DNA from: Liolophura sinensis
Taxonomy: Eukaryota > Mollusca > Polyplacophora > Chitonida > Chitonidae
DNA: 64,000 nucleotides
Reading direction: 5' to 3'
Assembly (NCBI RefSeq): GCF_032854445.1
Contig: NC_088295.1
Span: 1,678,501 to 1,742,500 of the forward strand
This document shows positions 35,311 through 47,952 of the stretch, piece after piece. The first letter of the stretch is position 1; every line of letters starts with the position of its first letter. The translations under genes and the position numbers were made by a program. A model generated the notes under the pieces. It saw only the letters and a program-made list of their open reading frames with translations, ran no database searches and was not told the origin of the DNA.

Positions 35311-37360
35311 CCCATAACTAAACATATCAGGTTATGATTTGATTTCATTTAAAAATTACCGTCGAAAGACATTCAGAATAACTCGGTTCAGCTAAATACT
35401 AAGATGAGTTACATTTGACTCCAACATATAACCTCCTGAGCTAATATTTTCCCCAAAAGTGTCAATTAAGAAAAATAAAATGGGAAATCCGTTACTGGAT
35501 GAAACTCTCTTCCTGACGAGATAACATGCATATGAGCCAGCGCAAAGATTCCCACCATCCAAAGTTCGCTCGTGGGTGGCATAAGTAAGCAATATGATAA
35601 CATGAAATCGAATTATACGTATAGTAAGCCAAATACGATCATGCTTTCTATCGATAATGTATTATAAAGTATTGGTAACTTATAAAGTTACATGTACATG
35701 GTAGGTCGCATAATTACAACACAATGCCATGTCTGACATTTGAAGTTCGATGAAGATGTACTTTAGTCTAGACATGTCGAGGTTTTCGTCCATGTTTTTA
35801 AACATAGCCATAGAGTGAATTGCTCGAAGGGAAATCCCGAATAACACTGAATATTCTATTGTCAAAGCCAGATACATATCTGCAGACATCTGGAAGTTTC
35901 AACTTAATGAAGATGACATCTAAATTAACAATTTATTCACGTCGGCAAAATGTCTCCTTAAGGTACTGAGTTATCGTTATTTGAGATTAATACTCTCTGG
36001 CTATTTATCTTCCCAAATAATATAACTCAGATGTGACTGAGACTACTGTAGACATGTCCAGTTGCGCCAGACGTTTTTCCCTACAGCCTCTCAAACAAAG
36101 CGCAGGTATGGATGTATCAACTAGACAAGAGTGATGCGAATTTTTAACCAATTTGCCCAGTGTGTATACCCACGGAAGATTCCACTAAAATGTCAACCAA
36201 AACACACCTGGCAGAGGACTCCAAATCCAGCATTAGAAAATGACGCCCAGCCAAAAAGAAACAAATATCAAAAGCCAGGCCAAAGAATAAATCTGTGCTA
36301 AAATATCTGGGATTACATTACACACAAACCAGGATGTAGTTTGTATCCAGAAAGTTTGTAGCGTCTTGCGACATGAGTAATTTAAATCAAAGCAGAGGCA
36401 CACCCACACAGTTGTTTTCTGTAGAACACGAAGCGAATGTAGCGCCATCTGTTGGTCGAGCAGTAAGAAATGTACATACGATGGAGGATATGGCACCTGA
36501 TCGGCTCAGGGCCTTTACGTCGCCCATCGCAATCTTGAGATTTTCTGTAGCTTTAAGTTCAGTATACTGGACTTTAAAACATTGTCAATGCCGTGCCTTT
36601 GAGTCACAGGGTCATTGGGCTTCTGGTAAAAAACATGCCATTTAGCAGGAGACCATAGATTGGACGATTATATTCATTCTTTGTGCCGTCACCATTCGCA
36701 CAAGTACGTTTATCTGCGAATTTCACACCTTGCCTGGGCCAGGGCGTCTTATAAAGGTCAATTATAGATACTTATGACTGAGCATTTGACCTTTACAAGC
36801 ATACGAAATGAGAAATATAACCTTTGGTAAAACAAACATACCCTTGGACGTTCACATATGTCTATCCAATCCACCGTGGCCCTCTTTCATACATGCTTAT
36901 GTCGCCACTCGGTAAATCTCCAGATCGAACTATATATGCTTCAAAATGTTACAAGCAGTTTAGAATTTAAATGTATATACCACCATTCTTTGAAAAAAAC
37001 CAACAACATATTAATTTACTGCAATTTTTAAATGATAAATCAGAAAATGATGGGTAGAAATCATGTATTAAGGTACGGTAGAGCCACAAACTGACAATCT
37101 GTAAATACACATGCTCGTTGTACACCGACTATATACGTTTCTTGTTGGATGACATATTAAGATAAAATATCGAATTTTCACAACTAAATTTTCCGTCAAC
37201 AACTATTAACTGTATGATAATAATTACTGGCCATTGCTTCATGAATAAGCTTATTGGTAAACAAGTAGTCCAGGAAGAATATTCATAACGAATAAAAACA
37301 TACATGTAGGTATCTCAGTGGCGGTTTGATTGTAATTGTTCATAAGAGCCACATGTTGAT
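35311..37360. other. About 2 kb without recognisable gene
   Basis: Unique AT-rich sequence. Short frames only, for example 36373-36645, not attributable to any family. Confidence 0.4.
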
Positions 37361-37367
37361 GTGATAC

Positions 37368-39085
37368 ACATGTGTGACATCTGTGTGACATCGTCATGGA
37401 GGCAACTGTGTGACATCGTCATGGATACAACTGTGTGACATCGTCATGGATACAACTGTGTGACATCGTCATGGATACAACTCTGTGATAATGTGATACA
37501 CATGGATATTTATACATCCCACAGTACTGGGTGAAGCGCAATAAGATACAACTGTGTGACATAGTCATGGATACAACTGTATGGCATCGTCATGGATACA
37601 ACTGTGTGACATCGTCATAGATACAGCTGTATGACATCGTCATTCATACAACTGCATGACATCGTCATAGATACAACTGCATGACATCGTCATAGATACA
37701 ACTGTGTGACATCGTCATATATACAATTGCATGACATCGTCATAGATACAACTGTGTGACATCGTCATATATACAATTGCATGACATCGTCATGGATACA
37801 ACTCTGTGACATGGTCATAGATACAACTGCATGACATCGTCATAGATATAACTGTGTAACATCGTCATATATACAATTGCATGACATCGTCATAGATACA
37901 ACTGTGTGACATCGTCATATATTACAATTGCATGACATCATCATGGATACAACTGTGTGACATTGTTCATATATACAATTGCATGACATGGTCATAGATA
38001 CAACTGTGTGACATCGTCATGGATACAACTGTGTGACATCGTCATGGATACAGCTATATGATATCGTCATGGATACAACTTGTGTGACATCGTCATATAT
38101 ACAATTGCATGACATCGTCATATATACAACGGCGTGACATAGTCATAGATACAACTGCATGACATTGTCATAGATACAACTGTGTGACATCGTCATGGAT
38201 ACAACTGTATGACATCGTCATGGATACAACTGCATGACATCGTCATAGATATAACTGTGAAACATCGTCATATATACAATTGCATGACATCGTCATATAT
38301 ACAACTGTGTGACATCGTCATAGATATAACTGTATGACATCGTCATATATACAATTGCATGACATCGTCATAGATACACATGTGTGACATCGTCATATAT
38401 ACAACTGCATGACATGGTCATAGATACCAACTCTGTGACATCGTCATGGATACAACTGTGTGACATAGTCATAGATACAGCTGTATGACATCGTCATATA
38501 TACAACTGTGTGACATCGCCTATGGATACAACTGTATGACATCGTCATGGATACAACTGCATGACATCGTCATAGATATAACTGTGTGACATCGTCATAT
38601 ATACAATTGCATGACATCGTCATAGATACAACTGTGTGACATCGTTATATATACAATTGCATGACATCGTCATGGATACAACTGTGTGACATTGTCATAT
38701 ATACAATTGCATGACATCGTCATAGATACAACTGTGTGACATCGTCATGGATACAACTGTGTGACATCGTCATGGATACAGCTATATGATATCGTCATGG
38801 ATACAACTGTGTGACATCGTCATATATACAACTGCATGACATCGTCATATATACAACTGTGTGACATCGTCATGGATACAGCTGTATGACATCGTCATGG
38901 ATACAACTGTGTGACATCGTTATATATACAACTGTGTGACATCGTCATATATACAACTGCATGACATGGTCATAGATACAACAGTGTGACATCGCCATAG
39001 ATACAACTGTGTGATATCGTCATATATACAACTGCATGACATCGTCATAGATACAACTGTGTGACATTGCCAAATATATAACTGC
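37368..39085. repeat. Minisatellite, 25-bp unit with 50-bp higher-order pattern, about 65 copies
   Basis: Unit gtgacatcgtcatggatacaactgt-like. Many stretches alternate tgtgtgacatcgtcatatat with acaattgcatgacatcgtca, giving a 50-bp dimer. One interruption of about 60 bp lies near 37485-37545. Confidence 0.93.
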
Positions 39086-40395
39086 ATGAGCTGGACAGCG
39101 AATTGGTGAAAGGCTCGAAGGATTTTGAAGGAGTATATGAAAACACTTATATCTGATTCAAAAACTTCTGACGAAGATATAAATCATCACATTTTCCATC
39201 AGGTCTATAACAACCAGGACACATCGCAAGACAATCTGGTTTATTACTATCCAAATACGGATAATTTACAGTACTGAAATTGTTCCACATTAATTTCATG
39301 TCGAACCAAAATGCCTCAGCATCAAATTTTGTGTCTTTTCAGGTAAGGGGAGGTAATCATACCTTCACGATACCCATTATTTGAGAGAGTTGTCTTTTCT
39401 TTGGAGAATGGCAAGAGAATGTTTGTTCCCATTTCTAACCAGTTAAACTCTTCATTTTCATTTCTCTCTGGTGAGCATTTCCTCACCCATTTTCTGATTT
39501 CAGGTGGGGAATGGTGTTCAGCTGTATCTATATACCTATCCAGTTCAGCCCAATTTTACTGCAAGAAAGGGATTTTTTAGGTCTATCGACGATCTCAACA
39601 GTTACCAGACTCACCAAAGATATATCGTTTCTCAAAACAGTCTAGGTGATCCAAATAGTGCTACAATGAATGTCGGCGACCTATACCCAACATTATTACG
39701 ACCATTATTACGGTGTCAAAGTTACGTCACAAGGTTTAATTGACAAATCACAAATACAAACACCTCAAACTCCTTGCAAACGCTGATGTATAACAATGAA
39801 TCAGAAAAAGTCAAAAGTGTTTAATTATACTTGACTTTCTAGACTCCGCTCACGCCACTCCTCGGTAAACAATCCGGGTTAAGATATATATTATAAAAAA
39901 TACTTACAATATAAAAGTCTATAGTTAGAGAGTAAAACCGGAGAAGCATAACAGATTAGCAAAGTTGACAAATATTCACACGTGAAATAGGGACTGTGGT
40001 CAAATTAATTCTGTTAAGATTTTCCTCTAACTATTTATGTCAGTGCTTAAAAAGTAGCAACATAACTGCGCCGGGCTTGAGCCAAATAGATGAAGAAAAC
40101 TTCCCAGAAACTAGATTAGTGAGCTTTTTAATCAACAAACAATTACGTCATACACTTCTTGAAAGTACCTGGGCTAAAAACTAATACTGAACGAATAATG
40201 CGAGCAGTTTCAGTAACGCTGGGAATAAAGTTTTCGTCGTTCGAGCTTGAGATCAGAGATGAATGTGCCTCTATGTCTACGCAAGATAGCCATGTATTGT
40301 CTATATAAGATACATATATTCCGGTATGTTATGGAGTATTCAAGATACCCCTGGGTTGTCTACAGTGTTTAGGTTATACCGATGCTGTAATTAAA
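39086..40395. other. No gene recognised; partial D2-like block
   Basis: 39895-40090 resembles the first part of the D2 copy at 46610 (attagagagtaaaaccggag against catagagagtaaaaaccaga, and aagtagcaac near 40050). The rest is unique. Confidence 0.4.
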
Positions 40396-41392
40396 GGAAA
40401 TCCGCATGGTGAACCGTTCACTACACGGCGTGGAACATGGTGTACAGGCTGCCCGGATGAAATCCCTATGACGAACCGTTCATTAAATGTCGTGGAACAT
40501 GGTATACAGACTGTCCAGACGAAATCCTCATGACGAACCGTTCACTACACGTCGTGGAACATGGTATATAGATTGTCGAGACGAAATCTGCATGGCAAAC
40601 CGTTCACTACATGTCTTGGAACATGGTATACAGGCTGCCAAACGAAATCCGCATGGCGAACTGTTCAAAAGTCGTCGTGAAACATGGTATGCAGACTGCC
40701 CAGACGAAATCCGCATGACGAACCGTTCACATACACGTCGTGGAATTTGGTATACAGGCTGTCCAGACGAAATCCGCATGGCGAACCGTTTACTACACGT
40801 CGTGGAACATGGTTTACATGCTGCCCAAACGAAATCTGCATGGCGAACTGTTCAATAGACGTCGTGAAACATGGTATGCAGACTGTCCAGACGAAACCCG
40901 CATGACGAACCGTTTACTACACGTCGTGGAATTTGGTATACAGGCTGTCCAGACGAAATCCGCATTGCGAACCGTTAACTACAGGTCGTGGGACATGGTT
41001 TACAGGCTGCCCAAACGAAATCCGCATGGCGAACTGTTCAATAGACGTCGTGAAACATGGTATACAGACTGTCCAGATGAAATCCGCATGGCGAACCGTT
41101 TACTACACGTCGTGGAATTTGGTATACAGACTGTCCAGATGAAATCCGCATGGCGAACCGTTTACTACAACGTCGTGGAACATGGTATAGAGGTTGTCCA
41201 GATGAAATCCGCATGGCGAACCGTTTACTACACGTCCTGGAACATGGTATACAGGCTGTCCAGACGAAATCCGCATGGCGAACCGTTTACTACATGTCGT
41301 AGAACATGGTATACAGGCTGTCCAGACGAAATCCGCATTGCGAACCGTTTACTACACGTCGTGGAACATGGTATACAGGCTGTCCAGACTCT
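40396..41392. repeat. Minisatellite, about 62-bp unit, about 16 copies
   Basis: The unit contains atggcgaaccgtttactaca, cgtcgtggaacatggtatac, aggctgtccagacgaaatcc and gc. None of the three + frames has a stop in most units, so the frame rotates through all three every 186 bp and yields a 243-codon pseudo-ORF (40740-41471, GTG start). No protein family resemblance. Confidence 0.93.
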
Positions 41393-41569
41393 ACATCTTA
41401 AATACTTAAATTTGAGTGTGCCTGTACATGTGGTGTTTCCTGTCACACCAACTTTAGGACAAGAAGGGTAATTTTAAGTTTGACATCGTTACTTATCTTT
41501 ACTGGGTAGAGATACACTGAAAGAGTCTTCTTTCTAGGGTCTTTACACTGAGTGTAATTCATATCTGAG

Positions 41570-42862
41570 TATATCTATGGATGGAATGTACCGAATCTCT
41601 GACGCTCAGCTTCAGAAGTGTTTCTTTATGATGGGAGGATGTACATGCATCGATTCAACATGCCACGTCTTGACACTGTCACAGGAAATATTGCCATTGG
41701 AAGACTTCAAGCTGGAGAGTCCCAATCTTCCATTTCTAGGCGTCTACACGTCAGCCAGAGCACGATTTCACGGCTTGCTGACCGCTACAACAATACTGGA
41801 ACAACAAATGACCGTCGGCGTTAAGGTCGACCACGTGTCACTACAGCAGCCCAAGATCGTTACGTAAGGGTCCTCCATTTGCGTGACCGTTGTGCTACAG
41901 CTGAAAGCACAGCAGCCAGCATACCGGGACTGAGGAGGATATCCGGTCAGACAGTGCGGAACAGGCTGAGGGAACATGGACTGAGAGCCAGGAGGCCCTA
42001 TGTTGGCATCGTGCTGCGTCCTCACCATCGCGCCAATCGCTCCGATGGTGTAACAACGTGACTGCATGGAATCTACGCAACTAGCGACGCATTTGGTTCA
42101 GTGATGAGTCCAGATTCCTATTGCAGAGACGTGATAGTAGAAACCGGGTTTACAGACGTGCTCACGAACGTTATGCCCCTAACTGCGTACGCCAAGTGGA
42201 CAGATTTGGTGGAGGGAGTGTGATGATGTGGGCAGCAATATCGTATACTGGTCGTACAAATCTTGTCCACGTTCAGGGAAATCTTACGGCCGTACGCTAC
42301 CGAGACACCATCCTGCAGCCACACCTCTTACCTGTAATTGACGTTCAGCGGGAGTTGTTCCAGCAGGACAACGCCAGACCGCACACGGCACGTGTCACAA
42401 GGGACTTTCTCGCCGAAAACAATGTAAATGTGCTACCCTGGCCGTCCCGTTCCCCGGATCTTAACCCAATTGAGCATCTGTGGGATGAACTTGATCGACG
42501 TCTACGTCAACGTCAACCTCAACCCCAAACGCTTCAAGAGCAAGTTGCATGTTTGCAGGAGGAGTGGCAGAACATTCTCCAGGCCTCTATCCAGCGTCTC
42601 ATCCAGTCCATGACAAGGCGTGTCAGAACTGTTATTCGTGCCCGTGGTGGTCACAACAGATACTGACATTCCACTCAAGTGGGAGACTCATTGTGAGTGT
42701 CTTACCTCAAGTTGATGGCCTTGTTGTCTAGATATGGACCCTTCCTTAATCTGTGTAAACAAAATATTTGCAGAATAGCAATTCTTATTTAGTTATGCAT
42801 AATTGAAAAGACTGCATCACCTCCGCAAAAAACCGGGTTATGCGTTTCTTTTTTTGGATAGT
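41570..42862 (+). mobile_element. Tc1/mariner-like transposon, inactivated
   Basis: Transposase remnant followed, about 200 bp downstream, by a terminal-inverted-repeat-like end (about 42817-42862, ending with ctttttttggatagtata). The expected matching 5' end (complement of that sequence) was not found between 41400 and 41620, so the left end appears truncated or strongly diverged. Confidence 0.75.
41645..42666 (+). pseudogene. Tc1-type DD34E transposase pseudogene
   Basis: Cut-and-paste transposase. The N-terminal helix-turn-helix is visible as RLDTVTGNIAIGRLQAGESQ and VSQSTISRLADRYNNTG, followed by GRPRVTTAAQDRYVR. The catalytic region has FSDESRF (first D), QQDNARPHTARV (second D), and SPDLNPIEHLWDELDRR (E, exactly 34 residues after the second D), closing with RARGGHNRY and TGA. 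Disabling lesions: an in-frame TAA at 41822-41824, a frameshift near 42040 (just after HRANRS), and a TAG near 42084. The catalytic triad is intact but the protein cannot be made. Confidence 0.9.
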
Positions 42863-42869
42863 ATACATG

Positions 42870-43440
42870 CCATTACTTCATAAAAGCTACGTGCTAATGT
42901 AATAGACATGACAAGAGTTCATAAAAGCTTCGCGCTGATGTAATAAACGTTTAGTTTTAGCCAGAGTTCAAAAGTCCTTAAAAAATATATACGTCCTGAG
43001 TGTTCATATAGATAGTCACAGACGGAATAGATAGCCAACTAAAGGGAAACAACTCTTTACACATTTTCTTCGCTTTCTCTGCTACCCTACTTTAGTAGCC
43101 ATTTAAACGCGACAGCAAGAAAAGGGAACTCATTGGCGGCAGAAGCGCCCCGACCACCCGGACCAATAATTTTCAAAAAAAATAAATTGGAAAAGGAACA
43201 GAAGCAGAACAAGGGTGAAGACAAATTATCCAGAGATTGTGTGTTTTTTTTTTTTATCACTCCAAATGCATATCAAGTCAATAACTTTCACCGCGTATTT
43301 ATGGCTATGACGTTGTGGTAGGCCTGCTATATTTTGAAGCTTGGCCTGCAGGCTGCTGCCCATGAAACCAGCTATATAATAGCAATGTAGTATATTTAAA
43401 AGACAGAAGGAGTCGGAGAACCGGACTTGTGAGGGCTGGT
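42870..43440. other. No gene recognised
   Basis: Short direct repeat ttcataaaagctacgtgcta / ttcataaaagcttcgcgctg with gatgtaata (42879 and 42918). Otherwise unique. Confidence 0.4.
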
Positions 43441-43449
43441 ATTCGCCCA

Positions 43450-45429
43450 TCAGATACTGGTTCTTTTCTGACTCTGGTTTGCATTGAGTGGACGAATGAT
43501 TGTCACACAATTAGTTGAAATATTTACGCTGATATAATTGCTTACAGATTGCATTAGGCTATCAATACTTTCTAAACATTGATTGCCTATTGTCTGAGAG
43601 TTCAACGAACTGACTGACTGCAGATTTGATATCAATGTTGTTGTGGACATCTCACGGGCGTCTAAGGGAAATGTCCTGTCCCTTCGCCAACTTCGTATCG
43701 TGATGGCGTCTTGCTTTTGCGCGGTAACACGGGATCTTCTGCGTCAAGTGATTTTGCGTTCTGGAGAATCTTCTCGTAAAACAGGTCAAAATCTCGGTTT
43801 TGCCGTATTTTCTGAAGGGTTTTAACAATCAAAGAAGCAATTTCTTGACCTACTACCGCTGACAAATTTGGACTTTGTAATGTTTTACTAAGATTATCGG
43901 AGTGCTGAAGAATGAGGTGTGAGAGTGATATTCTGCAGAAAAGATAAAATTTTCTCATTTGTAACTTCACTCCAATAATCCTAGCTTTCACTTCAGTGTC
44001 TGTCGCACATTGTAGTGCCTCTTCCCACAGATTATATAAAACCTCATAGTCATCAAGAATGCTTCCCAGTGAATTAGCACGAACAGTCCAGCGCGTAGGA
44101 CAAAGTACTGTAACTCGGTGTGTATCGGGTTGAATATTATTGTCAGGTTATCAAACAATGCTTCACGCCTGGGTGAGTATTTGATCAATTTACAGATTTC
44201 GTGCGTAACTTCCAAAACGTCTTTAGTAGCGTTTACCTCTTTGATGGCGTCGTTGCACACAAGATTTAATGAGTGGCCATAACACCGTGTGAACAATGCT
44301 TTCGGTTCCAGCTCCTGTAACCTGACAGCCAAGCCGGATTTTCTCACATTGCTCGCGCCATCATAACATTTCCCTCTGCATTTTCCTATTGATACATTCA
44401 TTCACAAAGAACGTCCCAAATTACTTTTACCAAAGTTTCGGCAGTGATGACGTATACTTTGTAAACCCCAAGGAAATCTTCGTGGACAATAAAATCTATC
44501 CTTTCCTATCTTTCCTATCCACCTAAAAACTAATAGGCCTTCGAGCTGTTCATGATTTGAAACGTCAGCTAACTTATCTACCATTATTCAGTAAAACTCG
44601 GAGCGATGGACAGATTTCAGAATTTCATTTATGACCTGTCTTGAAAGAACACCAATCATTTCATACTGAATTTCTTGCGACACATTTTTTTTTATTTCCT
44701 TTCTAACCACTGTAGAATAGACTGGTCGTCACTTCCACGCAAAATGAGAAGCTGCGTGAAGTTCCCATCGTCTTCATCTGCAGCAGCACTGCTTCCACGG
44801 AATGGTAAACCTTGTAGACATGAGTGATGTATATTTTCAAATATTATATTATTATTATATATAATGCAACTATTTTCCGCCTTTTCTTCAGCATGTGCCT
44901 GAATGAGGGTTTCGCCAGTATCTCTAGCAGTTGCTGGTAAGGTAATGTGACGTTCAACGGCTCCTTTATGACACTTGCTAGCTTCGTGTTCTCTAAATAC
45001 GCCCTCTGCTTCTTTCCAGTTGCTGAAACCTTTAGATGTGAAAGTGGGCCCAGCCTTACTGCTGAATGATAACCTTGACGAAAAAGTAACGTTTTGGCAT
45101 ACAAAACAGAAAGCTAAGTCGGTATTTTCTTGATAATGCAACCAGGTGTATTTATCAAACCATTCTGTTTGAAATGTTCGTTTACCGGTAACGATAGTTT
45201 TTTTGTTTTCCAAACTCACGGAACGGAAAATCAAACGATCTGAGTTGATTGGGAGTAGATTACACACGTGTCGTGCGAGTAGCCTACGCTGTGGGCTTAT
45301 TTGGGACACAGATGTCGAAGGCGCGTTGTCAACACATTGAGGGTTTTCTTCGACAGCCTCTGCCGGGTGAGACGGATTCTGATGAATTTCTGAACGTGAT
45401 CTTAGACAGAAATAGTTTAGAATCGACAT
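43450..45429 (-). pseudogene. hAT-family transposase pseudogene (ZMYM1/DUF4371-like)
   Basis: On the - strand from ATG 45429. A TTF-type zinc finger occupies roughly residues 80-165 (KRTFQTEWFDKYTWLHYQE, FCFVCQ, GFSNWKEAEGVFREHEASKC, H). Then follow LPFRGS and GNFTQLL of the DUF4371 domain, VDKLADVSNHEQL, IVHEDFLGVYKVYVITAET, KCRGKCYDGASNV and CYGHSLNLVCNDAIKEV, and a hAT-type C-terminal segment (ILQNAKSLDAEDPVLPRKSK). The reading frame shifts near 44690, 44500 (within the VHEDF block) and 43990, and there is a stop just before the CRGKCYDGASN part. The dimerisation tail is truncated. No terminal inverted repeats or 8-bp duplication were found. Confidence 0.88.
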
Positions 45430-45954
45430 TTTCCTCGAAATAATTAAGTTTGAGTAAATCGATCAATGAATTAACCAAAATGCAATTGGAGTACCTCTAC
45501 AAGTAGGTCTACACCTGCAATAGAATCAACCGGTTACTGGACAGTATTTATACACAGGCTGTTATATCAAACCAGCGCCATCTGTGTTGGCCCAAAATAG
45601 TGCCATTTGCCGAGTCTGCTGACGGCCCACAGATTTAATATCGTTAAAGTGAGTAAATTATCCGCAAAAGTATACTCTTTGGGACTTTAAATATAGATGA
45701 CGGCGTCATTTTCCGATATGTATGATCGTTTTGGCCCCGAATTTCGAAAATTTATTTGACACTAGGTGAAAAAAAAATGGTAGGCCTACCCCAGTAATGT
45801 ACGGTAACGAAAGATGTATTACTCGAGGTCCAATTTTCGCTACCCAGTGAACGTTTGACGCCCATATTTCTCCCCAACACTTGTATTTTTCTGCGCCACT
45901 GGGCACCGATATGAGCGTCAATAATAAGAATTCAGCACTTCATATATCTTATAG
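45430..45954. other. No gene recognised
   Basis: Unique sequence between the hAT remnant and the foldback element. Confidence 0.35.
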
Positions 45955-46108
45955 AGGATATTGCACAGTGAAAGTTGAATATGATAAATATCTCTCGAGT
46001 GAGGGGTGAAAATGATAACCCACAAGAAGCGATGCGTCGAGTAGGTTGTCATTTCCACCTTTCACGAAAAAAGTATTAATGATATTCAACGCTCACTGTG
46101 CAATATTC
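45955..46108. mobile_element. Foldback MITE-like hairpin, about 154 bp
   Basis: Arms atattgcacagtgaaagttg (from 45958) and the complement of caacgctcactgtgcaatat (to 46107) match at 22 of 24 positions. The inner parts (gaggggtgaaaatgataacc and ggttgtcatttccacctttc) are also complementary. Nearly the whole unit would fold on itself. No coding capacity. Confidence 0.75.
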
Positions 46109-46600
46109 TGTTTATTATTTATATTTTGATAATATCAGGATTTTGTGTATTTGAACAAGTTTAAACAATGCTTTAAGCTGTAGGCCTTCACAGACTTGCG
46201 TATATAGTAGGGCGTCGCACATGACATCTTGTATGACGTCATGTCTTGTTGCCTGACGTAAGAAATGTTAAAGTTTAGCGGTCCCCAGACTCCGTGGCCT
46301 ATGCGGCTCCCGAACCCTCGCCTATTGGGCTGAGATAGTCGGGGCAATCCTAATTTGCTTTCACCGCCCCTGAAACTCAATAATTTCCAAGCTGTAATGT
46401 TGTCGACGTTCAGTAATTTTTTTCAGAATGAAAAACATTTGTTCTAATAGGAAGTTGGCTTTGTTATTGTTTGTTCTCAAAACAATGAATGTTGTTCATT
46501 GTAAATAAATATTTCCGATGTAGCAAAAAAGATCAAATAGAGATCAAATGACTATGTAATTCAGCTGACGTGTATTGGTGTCCATCCGTCATAAAACATT
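46109..46600. other. No gene recognised
   Basis: Unique AT-rich sequence. Confidence 0.3.
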
Positions 46601-46604
46601 TCAA

Positions 46605-47130
46605 AGCCATAGAAATATAAGGAGAGACTTACAACATAGAGAGTAAAAACCAGAGCAGCGGCGACAGTGGGGTGTTCGGCAAATGACATGTATTACCGGT
46701 GGGATGCAGACTCTTGTCGATTTTCCTTTCTCAGGGTTTTGTTCTAACTGTGCATGTATGTGACTAAAGAGTAGCAATTTAACGGGCTCTAGGACCATGG
46801 CTTAAGCAGAATTAGATAATAAAAATGCCTTGATGAAAGTTGCAAATTATTAGACATCACTAGTCTAGAATTATTCACAATGTTGAATTTTCATCACATT
46901 CAATATACAATAGCATTAAACAATGCAAAGGGACTAGGCTTGGTGGATGCTTGGGCCATCAGCAGATAGCATTAAACAATGCAAAGGGACTAGGCTTGGT
47001 GGATGCTTGGGCCATCAGCAGATAGCATTAAACAATGCAAAGGGACTAGGCTTCGTGGATGCTTGGGCCATCAGCAGAATGCTGGTTTATGCAGCCATAT
47101 AAATAAAAACTTACAGCTTAGGGATTAAAA
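46605..47130 (+). repeat. Dispersed repeat family D2, copy with internal triplication
   Basis: Blocks catagagagtaaaaaccaga, accatggcttaagcagaatt and caatgcaaagggactaggct are shared with 23570-23960, and some with 49310-49510. A 56-bp segment starting tagcattaaacaatgcaaag is present three times in tandem (46911-46966, 46967-47022, 47023-47078) with a single difference in the third copy. Confidence 0.7.
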
Positions 47131-47860
47131 CAAATCACACAAAAGTCACACCATGGTTTACTGGTGCGATTTTGCTTCAAAAATGTTTGTGATGTGCAAG
47201 CGATCAATTCTTTAACACGTGAGTAGGTCTATAAATTTACAAGCTTTGAAAAAACCTGAGAGAAGGGAGATCACTCTCACTGACCAATGCCGCGGTGAAG
47301 TTCGCCGTTGGACTGCATGGTTGTAGATGACAAATACTGCACACTGTCTTGCTTGTGAGTGCCGTCTTACCGTGTCATGTTCTGTTGTTAATCTATATTC
47401 AGAAAAGATTATACCGGGTCGCCATATTAAATTCATGCTGAAGGGGCTGCATACGTTACTACCGTTTAAAGTTTGTACAACTATCACACTGTCATCATTG
47501 CCCTGGTTTTACTCTCTTATTTTTTCTTTTTTATTGAAAAAAAGAGAGTTGGAGAGTACTGTCTAAACCATTACATAAAATAACATTCTCCACTTAACGA
47601 TGTTTCAAGTCGGCTGGTAATCCTCAAAATACTTCGAATATGTTATTGTATGAACAGGTGGATCTGAACAGGTGCTGTAATATTTATAACATGCATAGCT
47701 ATTGGGGCCTTCCATCACGGTGGCTACATGAAACCTGAGCCGTCGAATCCCACGTGTCTTCCAACAATATGGTGTGCATATCTGTACGTCACATGTGGGA
47801 AAGTTTGTCAGTACCCAGCCAAATGTCGGTGGTTTACTCCAGGCACTTCAGGTTTGTCCA
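47131..47860. other. No gene recognised
   Basis: Unique sequence with short frames only. Confidence 0.3.
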
Positions 47861-47861
47861 C

Positions 47862-47952
47862 ACATAAAGCTCACCGCCATTGTATAAGTGAAGATGCTGG
47901 ATCATGGCCTTAAATAACAATCAAATAAATAAACATATAAATAAATATATAT
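47862..47952 (+). mobile_element. Diverged SINE S1 fragment
   Basis: aaagctcaccgccattgtat and aagtgaagatgctgg, followed by aacaatcaaataaataaaca and an AAAT-rich tail. Confidence 0.55.

Noticed and set aside
37368-39085. Regular short repeats that might suggest a CRISPR array
   Set aside because: Units are contiguous, diverged and without unique spacers, and the DNA is clearly eukaryotic.
45249-45443. 64-codon + strand frame
   Set aside because: Shadow of the hAT zinc-finger region on the opposite strand.
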